From: JAFARZ01 sp036490795
Lineage (GTDB): Bacteria; Actinomycetota; Actinomycetes; Streptosporangiales; Streptosporangiaceae
Direction: 5' to 3'
DNA length: 64,000 bases
Assembly: GCA_036490795.1 (NCBI GenBank)
Contig: DASXDG010000405.1
Location: 1-64,000, forward strand
The position numbers and the translations under genes are program-made. The notes under the pieces are model-generated. The model saw nothing but the letters and a program-made list of their open reading frames with translations. It did not search any database and was not told where the DNA came from. Position 1 is the first letter of the stretch. Each line of letters begins with the position of its first letter. Shown piece after piece: positions 17,301 to 24,864 of the stretch.

Positions 17301-18770
17301 TCACCTGCAGGTCTCCGCTATCTCCGGCAGAGCATGCAGGGCGCCGCGCTCGCTGAGGGTCACCGGATAGCAGCCGTCCATGCAGGCACGGCACAAGTGG
17401 TCCGGCGGCTGCCCCGTTGTCGCGATGAGACTGGGCAGCGTGAGATACCCGAGCGAGTCGGCACCGAGGACGGAGCGGATGTCATCAACCGCCCGTTCCG
17501 CGGCGATCAGTTGATCGCTGGTAGCGAAGTCAAACCCGAAAAAACATGGCCAGCGGATCGGCGGCGAGGCGATCCGCAGGTGCACGGCGGTCGCGCCCGC
17601 CGTGCGCAGCATCGCGGTCAGCAGGCTTTGCGTGGTGCCGCGGACGATCGAGTCGTCGACGACGACCACCCGCTTGCCGCGGACCACCGCGCCGATCGGC
17701 GCTAGCTTGAGCCGCAGCCCCTCAGTCCGCAGGCCGGGGAACGGCTGGATGAAGGTGCGGCCGACGTACGGGCTCCGCACGAATCCCTGCGCGTACGGCA
17801 GCCCGGAGGCCGCGGCGAAGCCGAGCGCCGACGGCGTGCCGGAATCGGGCACGCCGACGACAAGGTCAGCGTCCGGCGCGGGATGCTCGCGGGCAAGCGC
17901 CCGCCCGGCCTGGTGACGGGCCTCGTAGACGCTTCGGCCGTCCAGCACGCTGTCCGAACGCGCCAGGTAGACGTACTCGAACAGGCATGCCTTCGGCCGG
18001 GCCGGCGCCCAGCGCACTGAACGGGGGCCGAACTCGTCGATGATGAGCAGTTCCGCGGGCTCGACGACGCGGACCACTTCGCCGCCGATGGCCTCGATGG
18101 CGGCCGTCTCGCTCGCCACCACCCAGCCGGTGTCCCCGTTGCCGTGCGCCCCGGTGCCGAAGTTCCCTGCGCCAAAGTTCACGGTGCCGAGCGTCAGCGG
18201 CCGGAAACCGTGCGGGTCTCGGGTGGCGAGCAGCCGGCCGTGATCCATGATCACCAGCGAGAACGCTCCGCGCAGGTTCCGAAAAACATCCACCGCGGCG
18301 GGCACCAGGTCGTCGTTATGATCATCTAGGCTGTCGCCGAGGGCGGCGGCGAGCACATGTGAGTCGCTGACCACCGCGTCGAGGCGGTCAGCGGTCCGCG
18401 CGTAGCCGAGCAGGTTGCCGTTGTGCGCGAGCGCGAAGCGCCCGGCCGCGTCGAGCGCGGGCTGGGCGTTGACCGGTGCGGTGGATCCGCTGGTCGAGTA
18501 CCTGGTGTGCCCGATCGCGACGTGGCCCCGCATCGCCTCCAGTCCGGCCCGGTCGAAGACCTGGCTGACCAGCCCAGGGCCACGATGGCAGTCGATGGCC
18601 GACCCGTCCCCGACGGCGATCCCGGCCGACTCCTCTCCCCGGTGCTGCAGCACCTGCAGCCCGAGGTAGGTGAGCCCGGAGACGGAGCGGCCAGGAGCGT
18701 AGACGCCGAAGACGCCGCACGCTTCCTTCGGCGGTCCGGCCTGGCCGGGTATCGCGGGGCCCGGTATCAC
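17301..18770 (-). CDS. purF: Amidophosphoribosyltransferase (PurF family)
   Basis: A 489-residue Ntn-amidotransferase plus phosphoribosyltransferase. Cys in EACGVFGVY is the processed N-terminal nucleophile, RGEESAGIA and HTRYSTSG follow, and the PRPP loop is VVVVDDSIVRGTT. Cysteines in ACLFEYVYLARSDS, PCFFGFDFAT and CRACMDGCYP match the iron-sulfur ligands of Bacillus-type PurF. GTG 18770 is preferred because it overlaps the previous stop (GTGA); the longer ATG frame at 18815 lies inside the neighbour. It makes phosphoribosylamine from PRPP. Its context is not a purine operon, so it may be a dedicated copy. Confidence 0.88.
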   Translation of the reverse strand: MIPGPAIPGQAGPPKEACGVFGVYAPGRSVSGLTYLGLQVLQHRGEESAGIAVGDGSAIDCHRGPGLVSQVFDRAGLEAMRGHVAIGHTRYSTSGSTAPVNAQPALDAAGRFALAHNGNLLGYARTADRLDAVVSDSHVLAAALGDSLDDHNDDLVPAAVDVFRNLRGAFSLVIMDHGRLLATRDPHGFRPLTLGTVNFGAGNFGTGAHGNGDTGWVVASETAAIEAIGGEVVRVVEPAELLIIDEFGPRSVRWAPARPKACLFEYVYLARSDSVLDGRSVYEARHQAGRALAREHPAPDADLVVGVPDSGTPSALGFAAASGLPYAQGFVRSPYVGRTFIQPFPGLRTEGLRLKLAPIGAVVRGKRVVVVDDSIVRGTTQSLLTAMLRTAGATAVHLRIASPPIRWPCFFGFDFATSDQLIAAERAVDDIRSVLGADSLGYLTLPSLIATTGQPPDHLCRACMDGCYPVTLSERGALHALPEIAETCR

Positions 18771-19336
18771 AGAACCTTGCACCGCAATCCGGCAATCGAG
18801 AGCTGGAGCAGGCACTTGATGTCGTGACCGGTGGCGTCCTTGACCCGCTGGCGGCCCTCGTATTCCACCTTCTCCGCGACGCAGATGATGTCGCGGATCC
18901 TGGCTCCGCTCTGCTCGATCGCGTTGATCAGCGCGATCATCGTGCCGCCCGTGCTGATCAGGTCGTCCACGATGACGACTTCGTCGTCCGGCTGGACGCC
19001 GTTGAGATAGATCCTGCCGTCGACGTACTCGGCGCCGAACTCCACCGAGATCTGCCCCTCCAGGCCCGACGGGTACCAGCGGGCCAGGCCGAACGGCAGC
19101 CCGGTCACCATGGAGACGGCGGCCACCAGCACGCCGCCCTTGTCCTCCTCCCCTACGACCACATTGGCCGACCCGAAGTCACCGGCGGAGACGATCCCCC
19201 ACGCGGCGGCCTGGAGCATCTCGGCAGGGGTGGCCGGAACCTGTTCGGTGAGCGGGTTGATGACGAACCTGCGCCCGTTGATCTCAACTAGCGGGCAATC
19301 GTCGAAGGCCGCGCGCAGCAGCTGGTCAGAGGTCAC
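18767..19336 (-). CDS. Purine/orotate-type phosphoribosyltransferase
   Basis: A 189-residue type I phosphoribosyltransferase. The PRPP-binding motif is VVIVDDLISTGGTM, preceded by VVVGEEDKGGVLVAAVSMVTGLPFGLARW, which resembles adenine/hypoxanthine-type enzymes with an extended hood. The start is GTG 19336. It would join PRPP to a nitrogen base or remove one. Together with PurF and the TrpD-like protein, it makes three PRPP enzymes in one operon. Confidence 0.82.
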   Translation of the reverse strand: MTSDQLLRAAFDDCPLVEINGRRFVINPLTEQVPATPAEMLQAAAWGIVSAGDFGSANVVVGEEDKGGVLVAAVSMVTGLPFGLARWYPSGLEGQISVEFGAEYVDGRIYLNGVQPDDEVVIVDDLISTGGTMIALINAIEQSGARIRDIICVAEKVEYEGRQRVKDATGHDIKCLLQLSIAGLRCKVL

Positions 19337-19361
19337 TCATCGCTCCCTTGGGTGAGGACAG

Positions 19362-20393
19362 TCAGGACAGATCGGAGCTGGTCAGCCGGGTAAGGAACCG
19401 GGCGGCGGTGCCTGACGCGATGGTCCGCGCGGCTGTTGTCATGCCGTCAGCGATGGATGCGGCCAGGCCGGCCGTCCACAGCGCGATGCCGGCGGCGAGC
19501 AGCACGACATCACGCCGCGGACCGCCGTCGCCGGACAGGACCGAGCGGCATATCCCGGCGTTCACCGCCGGATCGCCGCCCGCCAGTTCGGCGGGAGCGG
19601 CGCGGCCCAGCCCGAACTGCTCAGGCGTGATGTCGAAGGTCTCGACCTGGCCAGCGTGCAGCCAGGTGATGGTGGTCGGCCCGGACAGGCTGGGCTCGTC
19701 GATACCGGTCCCGTGCCCCTGACCGGTTGAGCACTGCCCGTGAAGTACGGCCGCCCTGAGCCGGCCGAGGCGGTGCAGGGTCGTCGCGAGCACCCCGGCG
19801 AACCGCGGCCACGTCACGCCCACCACCTGCCCGGTCAGGCCCGCCGCCGGATGCGCGAGCGGGCCGGCCAGGTTGAAGACCGTCGGGAAGCCGAGGCCGC
19901 GCCGCGCGGCGGTGAGCTGCTCGGGGAAGCGGTGGAACACCGGGGTGGGTGCCACCGCGAACCCCGTGCGGGCCAGCCGCCGCACCGTGTCCTCGGCATC
20001 GGCGCGCGCCGGGACGTGCACGCCCAGCGCGAGCAGCATGTCAACGCTGCCGCAAGTCCCGGACACGGCCCTGTTCCCGTGCTTGATCACGGGCACGCCG
20101 GTCGCGGCGACGAGGATGGCGGCGGTGGTGGAGATGTTGAACGTCCCGCCGCCGTCCCCGCCGGTGCCGCCTACGTCGACGACGTTGTCGACCGGCAGCC
20201 GGACACAACGGCTCAGCATCGCGCGCGCGCAGCCCTCGATCTCGGTGGGGGTCTCGCCGCGCTCGTGCAGGTCGGTGAGGTAGGCCGCGATTCGTTCTCG
20301 TGGCCAGTCACCGGCCAGCATTGCCTCGAACGCCGTGCCCCCAGTTTCCGGGTCAGGCGTTACCAGGTCAGACGTCACCGGCTCAGGCGTCAT
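19362..20393 (-). CDS. TrpD-like (anthranilate-type) phosphoribosyltransferase
   Basis: A 343-residue type IV phosphoribosyltransferase. The diagnostic stretches are VGGTGGDGGGTFNISTTAA (PRPP loop), KHGNRAVSGTCGSVDMLLALG, LGFPTVFNLAGPLAHPA and the metal pair in GIDEPSLSGPT. The anthranilate-binding region, usually HPAMxHVxPVRxELG, reads HRFPEQLTAARRGLG, so the accepted base may not be anthranilate. ATG 20393 is used; a TTG at 20414 would overlap the aldolase gene. If it does use anthranilate, the kynureninase of the neighbouring operon would supply it. Confidence 0.8.
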   Translation of the reverse strand: MTPEPVTSDLVTPDPETGGTAFEAMLAGDWPRERIAAYLTDLHERGETPTEIEGCARAMLSRCVRLPVDNVVDVGGTGGDGGGTFNISTTAAILVAATGVPVIKHGNRAVSGTCGSVDMLLALGVHVPARADAEDTVRRLARTGFAVAPTPVFHRFPEQLTAARRGLGFPTVFNLAGPLAHPAAGLTGQVVGVTWPRFAGVLATTLHRLGRLRAAVLHGQCSTGQGHGTGIDEPSLSGPTTITWLHAGQVETFDITPEQFGLGRAAPAELAGGDPAVNAGICRSVLSGDGGPRRDVVLLAAGIALWTAGLAASIADGMTTAARTIASGTAARFLTRLTSSDLS

Positions 20394-20406
20394 TGGCTGA
20401 GCCGGC

Positions 20407-21237
20407 CTAGGCAAGGTGTTTCATCGCCTCGTCCACCCCCAGCCCGTCGTGCACGATCGTCTTGATCGCGGCCAGCATCTTGGCCGGGTCGTCAGCCTGG
20501 ATGATGTTGCGGCCCATGACCACGCCGGACGCGCCCGCGCCGATCGCACCGCGCACCATCTCCAGGCTGCCCTCGACGGTCTTGGACTTGGGGCCGCCGG
20601 CGATCAGGATCGGTATGTGGCAGCTCTCGGTAACGGCCGTGTAGGTGTCGGCCGAGCCGCTGTAGTCGGTCTTGATCGCGTCCGCGCCGAGTTCGGCCGC
20701 CATCCTGACGTTCACCTTGATCACGTCGGCCTCCATCCCGCGGCCGGCCACCTTGCCGCCCTGGGCCATCGGCTCGATGATGTGCGGGATGCCGAACCGC
20801 TCGCAGGCGCGGGTGACGTGCGCGTTCTTCGCGACCTCGTCGGCCTCGGCGTCGGCGTCCTCGTAGCCGATGAACATGAACGTGAGTACGGCGTCGGCGC
20901 CCATCCGCACCGCGTCCTCCACGTCGGCGATCAGCCGGTTGCGCCCCTCGGAGTGGGCCAGCTCGCGGCGGAACATGTTGGACCAGTCGAGCCGCAGGAT
21001 CAGGGCGGGCGCGTTGCGGCCGGTGAACTGGTCGCAGCACAGCCTGGCGATGCCCGGCGATACCAGCACGCCGTCCGCGCCGCCCTCGATCAGCTTGGCC
21101 ATGGTCGCCCGCGAGTCGATGTTGCCCGGCATGGGCCCGTCATCAAGCCCGTGGTCGAACGCGACGCAGACGCTGCGTCCGGTCTCGGGGCGGATGATCC
21201 GGCCGAGCCTGATCTGCTTGCCGCAGTCCCCTGTCAT
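20407..21237 (-). CDS. DhnA-type class I aldolase / ADH synthase-like enzyme
   Basis: A 276-residue TIM barrel of the DeoC/FbaB/LsrF family. CVAFDHGLDDGP near residue 25 holds the conserved Asp, GAIGAGASGVVMGRNI is the C-terminal phosphate site, and DAIKTDYSGSADTY holds the probable Schiff-base Lys. This family includes archaeal class I fructose-bisphosphate aldolases, ADH synthase (shikimate entry) and GriI-type enzymes that build aminohydroxybenzoates. It could form or break a C-C bond in a phosphosugar-derived intermediate. The stop of the dehydrogenase overlaps its ATG (TAATG). Confidence 0.82.
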   Translation of the reverse strand: MTGDCGKQIRLGRIIRPETGRSVCVAFDHGLDDGPMPGNIDSRATMAKLIEGGADGVLVSPGIARLCCDQFTGRNAPALILRLDWSNMFRRELAHSEGRNRLIADVEDAVRMGADAVLTFMFIGYEDADAEADEVAKNAHVTRACERFGIPHIIEPMAQGGKVAGRGMEADVIKVNVRMAAELGADAIKTDYSGSADTYTAVTESCHIPILIAGGPKSKTVEGSLEMVRGAIGAGASGVVMGRNIIQADDPAKMLAAIKTIVHDGLGVDEAMKHLA

Positions 21238-22295
21238 TAGTTTCCTCCGGTAGAGCTTTGCGGGTTGACGACGACCTTCAGCGCTTCGCCGCGCTCGAGC
21301 AGGCCGAGCCCGGCGACGACGTCGTCCAGGCCGATGGTGGAGTCGATGAAGTGCGACAGGTCTATGCGCCCGGTCGCGATCATGTGCAGCGCCTCGGCGT
21401 TCTGGGCCGGCGTGGAGGTGAACGAGCCGACCATCGTGAGCTGCTTGTAGTGCACCGTGTTGGTGTTGATCACCGACGTCGGCGCGCTCGGCGGCAGGCC
21501 GCCGAACAAGCTGATGCGCCCGCAGACCGACGCGAGTTCGACGGCGAGTGCCTGGGTTTCCGCGACGGGCGTGGCGGAGATGACCACGTCAGCGCCACGC
21601 CCGTCTGTTGCCTCGCGCACCGCTGCGCGAGGGTCTTGCTGGCTGGAGTCGATGAGCAGGTCGGCGCCGAACTCCTTGGCCCTGGCCAGCCTGGCCGCGT
21701 TGACCTCGAGCTGGATGACCTGCGTCGCGCCCCGCGCCTTCGCCATCTGCACGTGCAGGCAGCCGATCGGGCCGCCGCCGATCACCACGACGTGATCGCC
21801 GATCTGCGTGTCGACGAGCTGCTGGCCGTTGAGGACGCAGGCGAGCGGTTCGGTCACGGCCGCGAGCTCGTAGGACAGGCCGTCCGGGATCGGGTTCACC
21901 CCGCCCATGGCGATCACCTCGGGATTGACCGCCATCAGTTCGGCCAGGCCGCCCGGGTAATGGAAGCCGTGCGCCTTGATCCGCTCGCACATGGTCTGCC
22001 AGCCTCTGCCGCAGGCCCGGCACCGGCCGCACGGGATCGCGGTCGCGATCTGGACACGGGCACCGAGCTCGGGCCATTCGCAGCCCTCGCCGAGAACGGC
22101 GACCTCGCCGGCTATCTCGTGCCCGATCACCCATGGTGTGGCCAGGTGCGAACTTCCGTGCCGGTAGGTGCGTACGTCCGAGCCGCAGATCGCGCACGCG
22201 TGCACGCGCAGCAGGAACCCTCCAGGCGGTGCCTCGGGTTCGGGAACCTCCGCCACCTGGAGATCTCCTGGCCCTTGGAAAATTGCGGCGCGCAT
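21237..22295 (-). CDS. Zinc-dependent medium-chain dehydrogenase
   Basis: A 352-residue MDR enzyme. The catalytic zinc site shows CAICGSDVRTY and GHEIAGEV, the structural zinc site CGRCRACGRGWQTMC, and the nucleotide-binding turn VVVIGGGPIGCLHVQMAKARGA. It resembles sorbitol/threonine/L-idonate dehydrogenases. ATG 22295 is chosen: it overlaps the previous stop (TGATG) and has GAGGAG upstream. It probably oxidises or reduces a polyol or sugar-derived carbinol in this operon. Confidence 0.88.
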   Translation of the reverse strand: MRAAIFQGPGDLQVAEVPEPEAPPGGFLLRVHACAICGSDVRTYRHGSSHLATPWVIGHEIAGEVAVLGEGCEWPELGARVQIATAIPCGRCRACGRGWQTMCERIKAHGFHYPGGLAELMAVNPEVIAMGGVNPIPDGLSYELAAVTEPLACVLNGQQLVDTQIGDHVVVIGGGPIGCLHVQMAKARGATQVIQLEVNAARLARAKEFGADLLIDSSQQDPRAAVREATDGRGADVVISATPVAETQALAVELASVCGRISLFGGLPPSAPTSVINTNTVHYKQLTMVGSFTSTPAQNAEALHMIATGRIDLSHFIDSTIGLDDVVAGLGLLERGEALKVVVNPQSSTGGN

Positions 22296-22867
22296 CACTT
22301 CTCCTCTCGATCATCGTGAAGCTGTGCGAGCAGGTCTTGCAGCGGACGGAGCGTGCCGAAGACGTAGCCGATGTTGCGCAGCGCGGCCTGATGCTGATCG
22401 GCTGTGGTGCCGGCCACGCATTCCGGCGGCACGATCACCCGGTAGTTGAGCTGGTGGGCGTCCTGCGCGGTGGCGCGGACGCACACGTCGGTGGCCGCGC
22501 CGCAGAGCACGAGCGTGTCGGCGTTCAGCGACCGGAGCAGCAGGTCCAGGTCGGTGGCGAAGAAACCGCTGTAGCGGCGCTTGACGATCACGTAGTCACC
22601 CTCGCGCGGCAGCAGCGCCGGGATGATCTCCAGGCCGGCCGTACCCTCAAGGCAGTGTTCCGGCTCCTCGTTGGACAATTCCAGGTCGATGCCGTCGGCA
22701 CGGTGCCGTTCCTGCGTGTAGATCACCGGGATGCCAAGGTCCCGCGCGGCATCGAGCAGGTCCGCGATGGCCGGCACGATGTCCCGCGCTCCGGTGCACT
22801 CGATCGGCGCGCCGGCGTCCACGAAATCGCGCTGCATGTCGATGACCAGGACGGCGGGGCGGCTCAT
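22295..22867 (-). CDS. Isochorismatase-like cysteine hydrolase
   Basis: A 190-residue hydrolase with the full catalytic set: Asp of VIDMQRDF, Lys of VKRRYSGFF and Cys of ATDVCVRATAQDA. Relatives hydrolyse N-carbamoyl groups, ureidoacrylate, nicotinamide or vinyl ethers such as isochorismate. The start ATG 22867 overlaps the transporter stop (ATGA). In a pathway with amide and PRPP chemistry, amide or carbamoyl hydrolysis is most likely. Confidence 0.88.
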   Translation of the reverse strand: MSRPAVLVIDMQRDFVDAGAPIECTGARDIVPAIADLLDAARDLGIPVIYTQERHRADGIDLELSNEEPEHCLEGTAGLEIIPALLPREGDYVIVKRRYSGFFATDLDLLLRSLNADTLVLCGAATDVCVRATAQDAHQLNYRVIVPPECVAGTTADQHQAALRNIGYVFGTLRPLQDLLAQLHDDREEK

Positions 22868-23781
22868 GCCGGGTCCGCCGTGGTGACGAACAGGAACGCG
22901 CCCGCGCCTATTACCAGGACCGCCCCCACGACGATGGTGACCGATGGCGGCGCGGCGAAGAAGATCACGCTGATCGGCACCGACCAGGCGAACAGGAAAT
23001 AGTTGTACGGCTGCAGCGACACGGCGGGCGCCCGTCCGTAGGAGTGGATCAGCAGGTACTGGCCGATGGCGGCGGCCACGGCGGCCAGCGCCAGCAGCAG
23101 GTACTGGTGTCCGTCCGGCCGCCAGTGCGTGGTCGTGACGGCGGAGGCCATCGCGACGACGATGAGACCTACCAGCGTCATGTAGGCGAAAGAGGTTCGT
23201 GCCCCGTCGTCGCTGACCTTGCGGGTCAGCACGCCGTACAGGCCGTAAAGCACGGCGGAGGCCAGCGCCAGCAGCAGGCCGAGCCGCTGGTCGCCCGCCT
23301 CGCTGGCGCCGCTCGTGCCGCTCGTGCCGCTCGTGCCGCCGGGGCGCAGCATGATCACGATGCCGGCCAGGCTGACCGCGAGCGCGATCCAGGTCACCCG
23401 GCGGGCACGCTCGCGCAGCAGCAGGACGGCGAACAGCACGCCGGCCACCGGCGCAAGCGCGAAAACGGCGCTGGCGTTGGCCAGCGAGGCGTGCCGTAGC
23501 GCGATCACGAAGACCGAGGCCTCGGCCACCATCACGATGGACCGGATGATCTGCAGCCACAGGTGGCTGGTGCGCAGCAGCGCGCGGCCCTGCCCGGGGA
23601 GCCAGCAGGCGATGACGGCGAGGAAAGCCACGTACCTGGTGGCGACGATGACCGTCACCGGCACGTCCGCGGCCATCGCCTTGCGCAGGCCGTCCAGCGC
23701 GGCGAAGGCCAGCATGCCGGCCACCATCAGGAGAGCGGCGTGCCGGTACTCACCCCTCGTACGCACCGATGACCTAGCCAT
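22864..23781 (-). CDS. EamA/DMT-family transporter
   Basis: A 305-residue membrane protein with ten hydrophobic segments in two similar halves, the DMT layout. ATG 23781 follows GGGAGGG at a good distance; the longer frame to 23889 runs into the regulator gene. A short GTSGTSGTSG linker, made of 9-bp repeats, joins the two halves. It may export the product of the operon. Confidence 0.85.
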   Translation of the reverse strand: MARSSVRTRGEYRHAALLMVAGMLAFAALDGLRKAMAADVPVTVIVATRYVAFLAVIACWLPGQGRALLRTSHLWLQIIRSIVMVAEASVFVIALRHASLANASAVFALAPVAGVLFAVLLLRERARRVTWIALAVSLAGIVIMLRPGGTSGTSGTSGASEAGDQRLGLLLALASAVLYGLYGVLTRKVSDDGARTSFAYMTLVGLIVVAMASAVTTTHWRPDGHQYLLLALAAVAAAIGQYLLIHSYGRAPAVSLQPYNYFLFAWSVPISVIFFAAPPSVTIVVGAVLVIGAGAFLFVTTADPA

Positions 23782-23812
23782 CGCGCACCCTCCCACGGCA
23801 CGAAAGCCGCCG

Positions 23813-24778
23813 TTATGACAAGAAAAGCTGGCGCCGCTCCGCCGATTGCTCGAAGCGTTCGAGCCTGTCGGTGACCATGGGCGAGGCATCGCACATGGCC
23901 TGCAGCAGGACTACCGCGAGCACCATGGGGGCCGCTTGGGAGTCCCACACCAGTCCGGTGCCGACTCCCGCGGGCAGCAGCACATCGGACAGTGCCGCGG
24001 CGGGCCCCATGGCCACGTCGGTAATCGTGACGACCGCGAAGCCGAGTTCGCGGCACCGGCCAAGCAGCTCGATCGATTCACGCGGATAGCGCGGCAGCAT
24101 GATCGACAGCACGGCGGTACCCCCCGCCGCGCGTGCCTGCTCAAGCTGATCCTCGATCTCGCTGCCCGTCCCGGCGACAACCCGGACATCGGGATGAAAC
24201 TTCCTCGCGAAAAAACTCACATAGGAGGCCAGCGGGGCGGATACCCGCAGGCCCATGATGGTCAGCGGGCGCGACGCCACCAGCAGCCTGGCGGCCTCCT
24301 GGACCGGGCCAGGATCGGACAGCGCGGCGCTGAGCCCTTCCAGGTTCGCTATCTCGGCCGCGACCGCGTGCTGGTACTCGTTGCGGCGCGCGTCCGCGTT
24401 GTCCTCGGCGACGCCGCCGTCCTCCGCGGCACCGCCTAGGTGCAGTTCGCGCAGGCGCATGCGCAGATCGGGATATCCGTCATAGCCGAGCGCCATCGCG
24501 AACCTGGTCACCGACGGCTGGCTGACGCCGGTCAGCGCCGCCAGTTCGCTGCTTGACAAGAACGCGGCGGTCGCCGCGTTCTCCACCAGGCACTGGGCAA
24601 TCCTTCGCTGGGTCGGCGTGAGCCGGTGCCCGTCGAACAGCGCGAGGACACGCGCCGACGGCCCGCCCACGGCTGTCGACCGCGGCGGCGTCGATCGCGG
24701 CGCGGTTACCAGATCGGTGGTGGTACCGCCATCCCCTGCTTGCACAGTTGCGAAGATCGCATGAATCATCTTCAACAT
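23813..24778 (-). CDS. MurR/RpiR-family transcriptional regulator
   Basis: A 321-residue regulator. The N-terminal HTH_6 domain (LTPTQRRIAQCLVENAATAAFLSSSELAALTGVSQPSVTRFAMALGY) is followed by a SIS domain at about residues 150-290, the class that senses phosphosugars. It has a 40-residue low-complexity lead. It heads the minus-strand operon and is divergent from the halogenase gene, so it probably controls both in response to a sugar phosphate made by the operon. The exact start is uncertain (TTG 24781, ATG 24778 or ATG 24766). Confidence 0.85.
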   Translation of the reverse strand: MLKMIHAIFATVQAGDGGTTTDLVTAPRSTPPRSTAVGGPSARVLALFDGHRLTPTQRRIAQCLVENAATAAFLSSSELAALTGVSQPSVTRFAMALGYDGYPDLRMRLRELHLGGAAEDGGVAEDNADARRNEYQHAVAAEIANLEGLSAALSDPGPVQEAARLLVASRPLTIMGLRVSAPLASYVSFFARKFHPDVRVVAGTGSEIEDQLEQARAAGGTAVLSIMLPRYPRESIELLGRCRELGFAVVTITDVAMGPAAALSDVLLPAGVGTGLVWDSQAAPMVLAVVLLQAMCDASPMVTDRLERFEQSAERRQLFLS

Positions 24779-24790
24779 CAAGGGGTTGAC

Positions 24791-24802
24791 TGAAATTCTT
24801 CA
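24791..24802. promoter_or_regulatory. TGAA-ATTC-TTCA dyad, candidate RpiR operator
   Basis: A 12-bp perfect dyad in the 86-bp gap between the divergent regulator and halogenase genes. AT-rich TGAA/TTCA palindromes are common operators of this regulator family. A TTGACA hexamer, possibly a -35 for the halogenase gene, follows at 24814. Confidence 0.35.
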
Positions 24803-24864
24803 TTAGGTTCTCCTTGACATGGACCTCGACATGTTGTGGAGCCGAAGCACTTGAGGGGGACGTC

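Noticed and set aside
17301..18815. Longer PurF start at ATG 18815
   Set aside because: It would lie 49 bp inside the upstream gene; GTG 18770 gives the GTGA overlap seen throughout the operon and leaves few residues before the catalytic cysteine.
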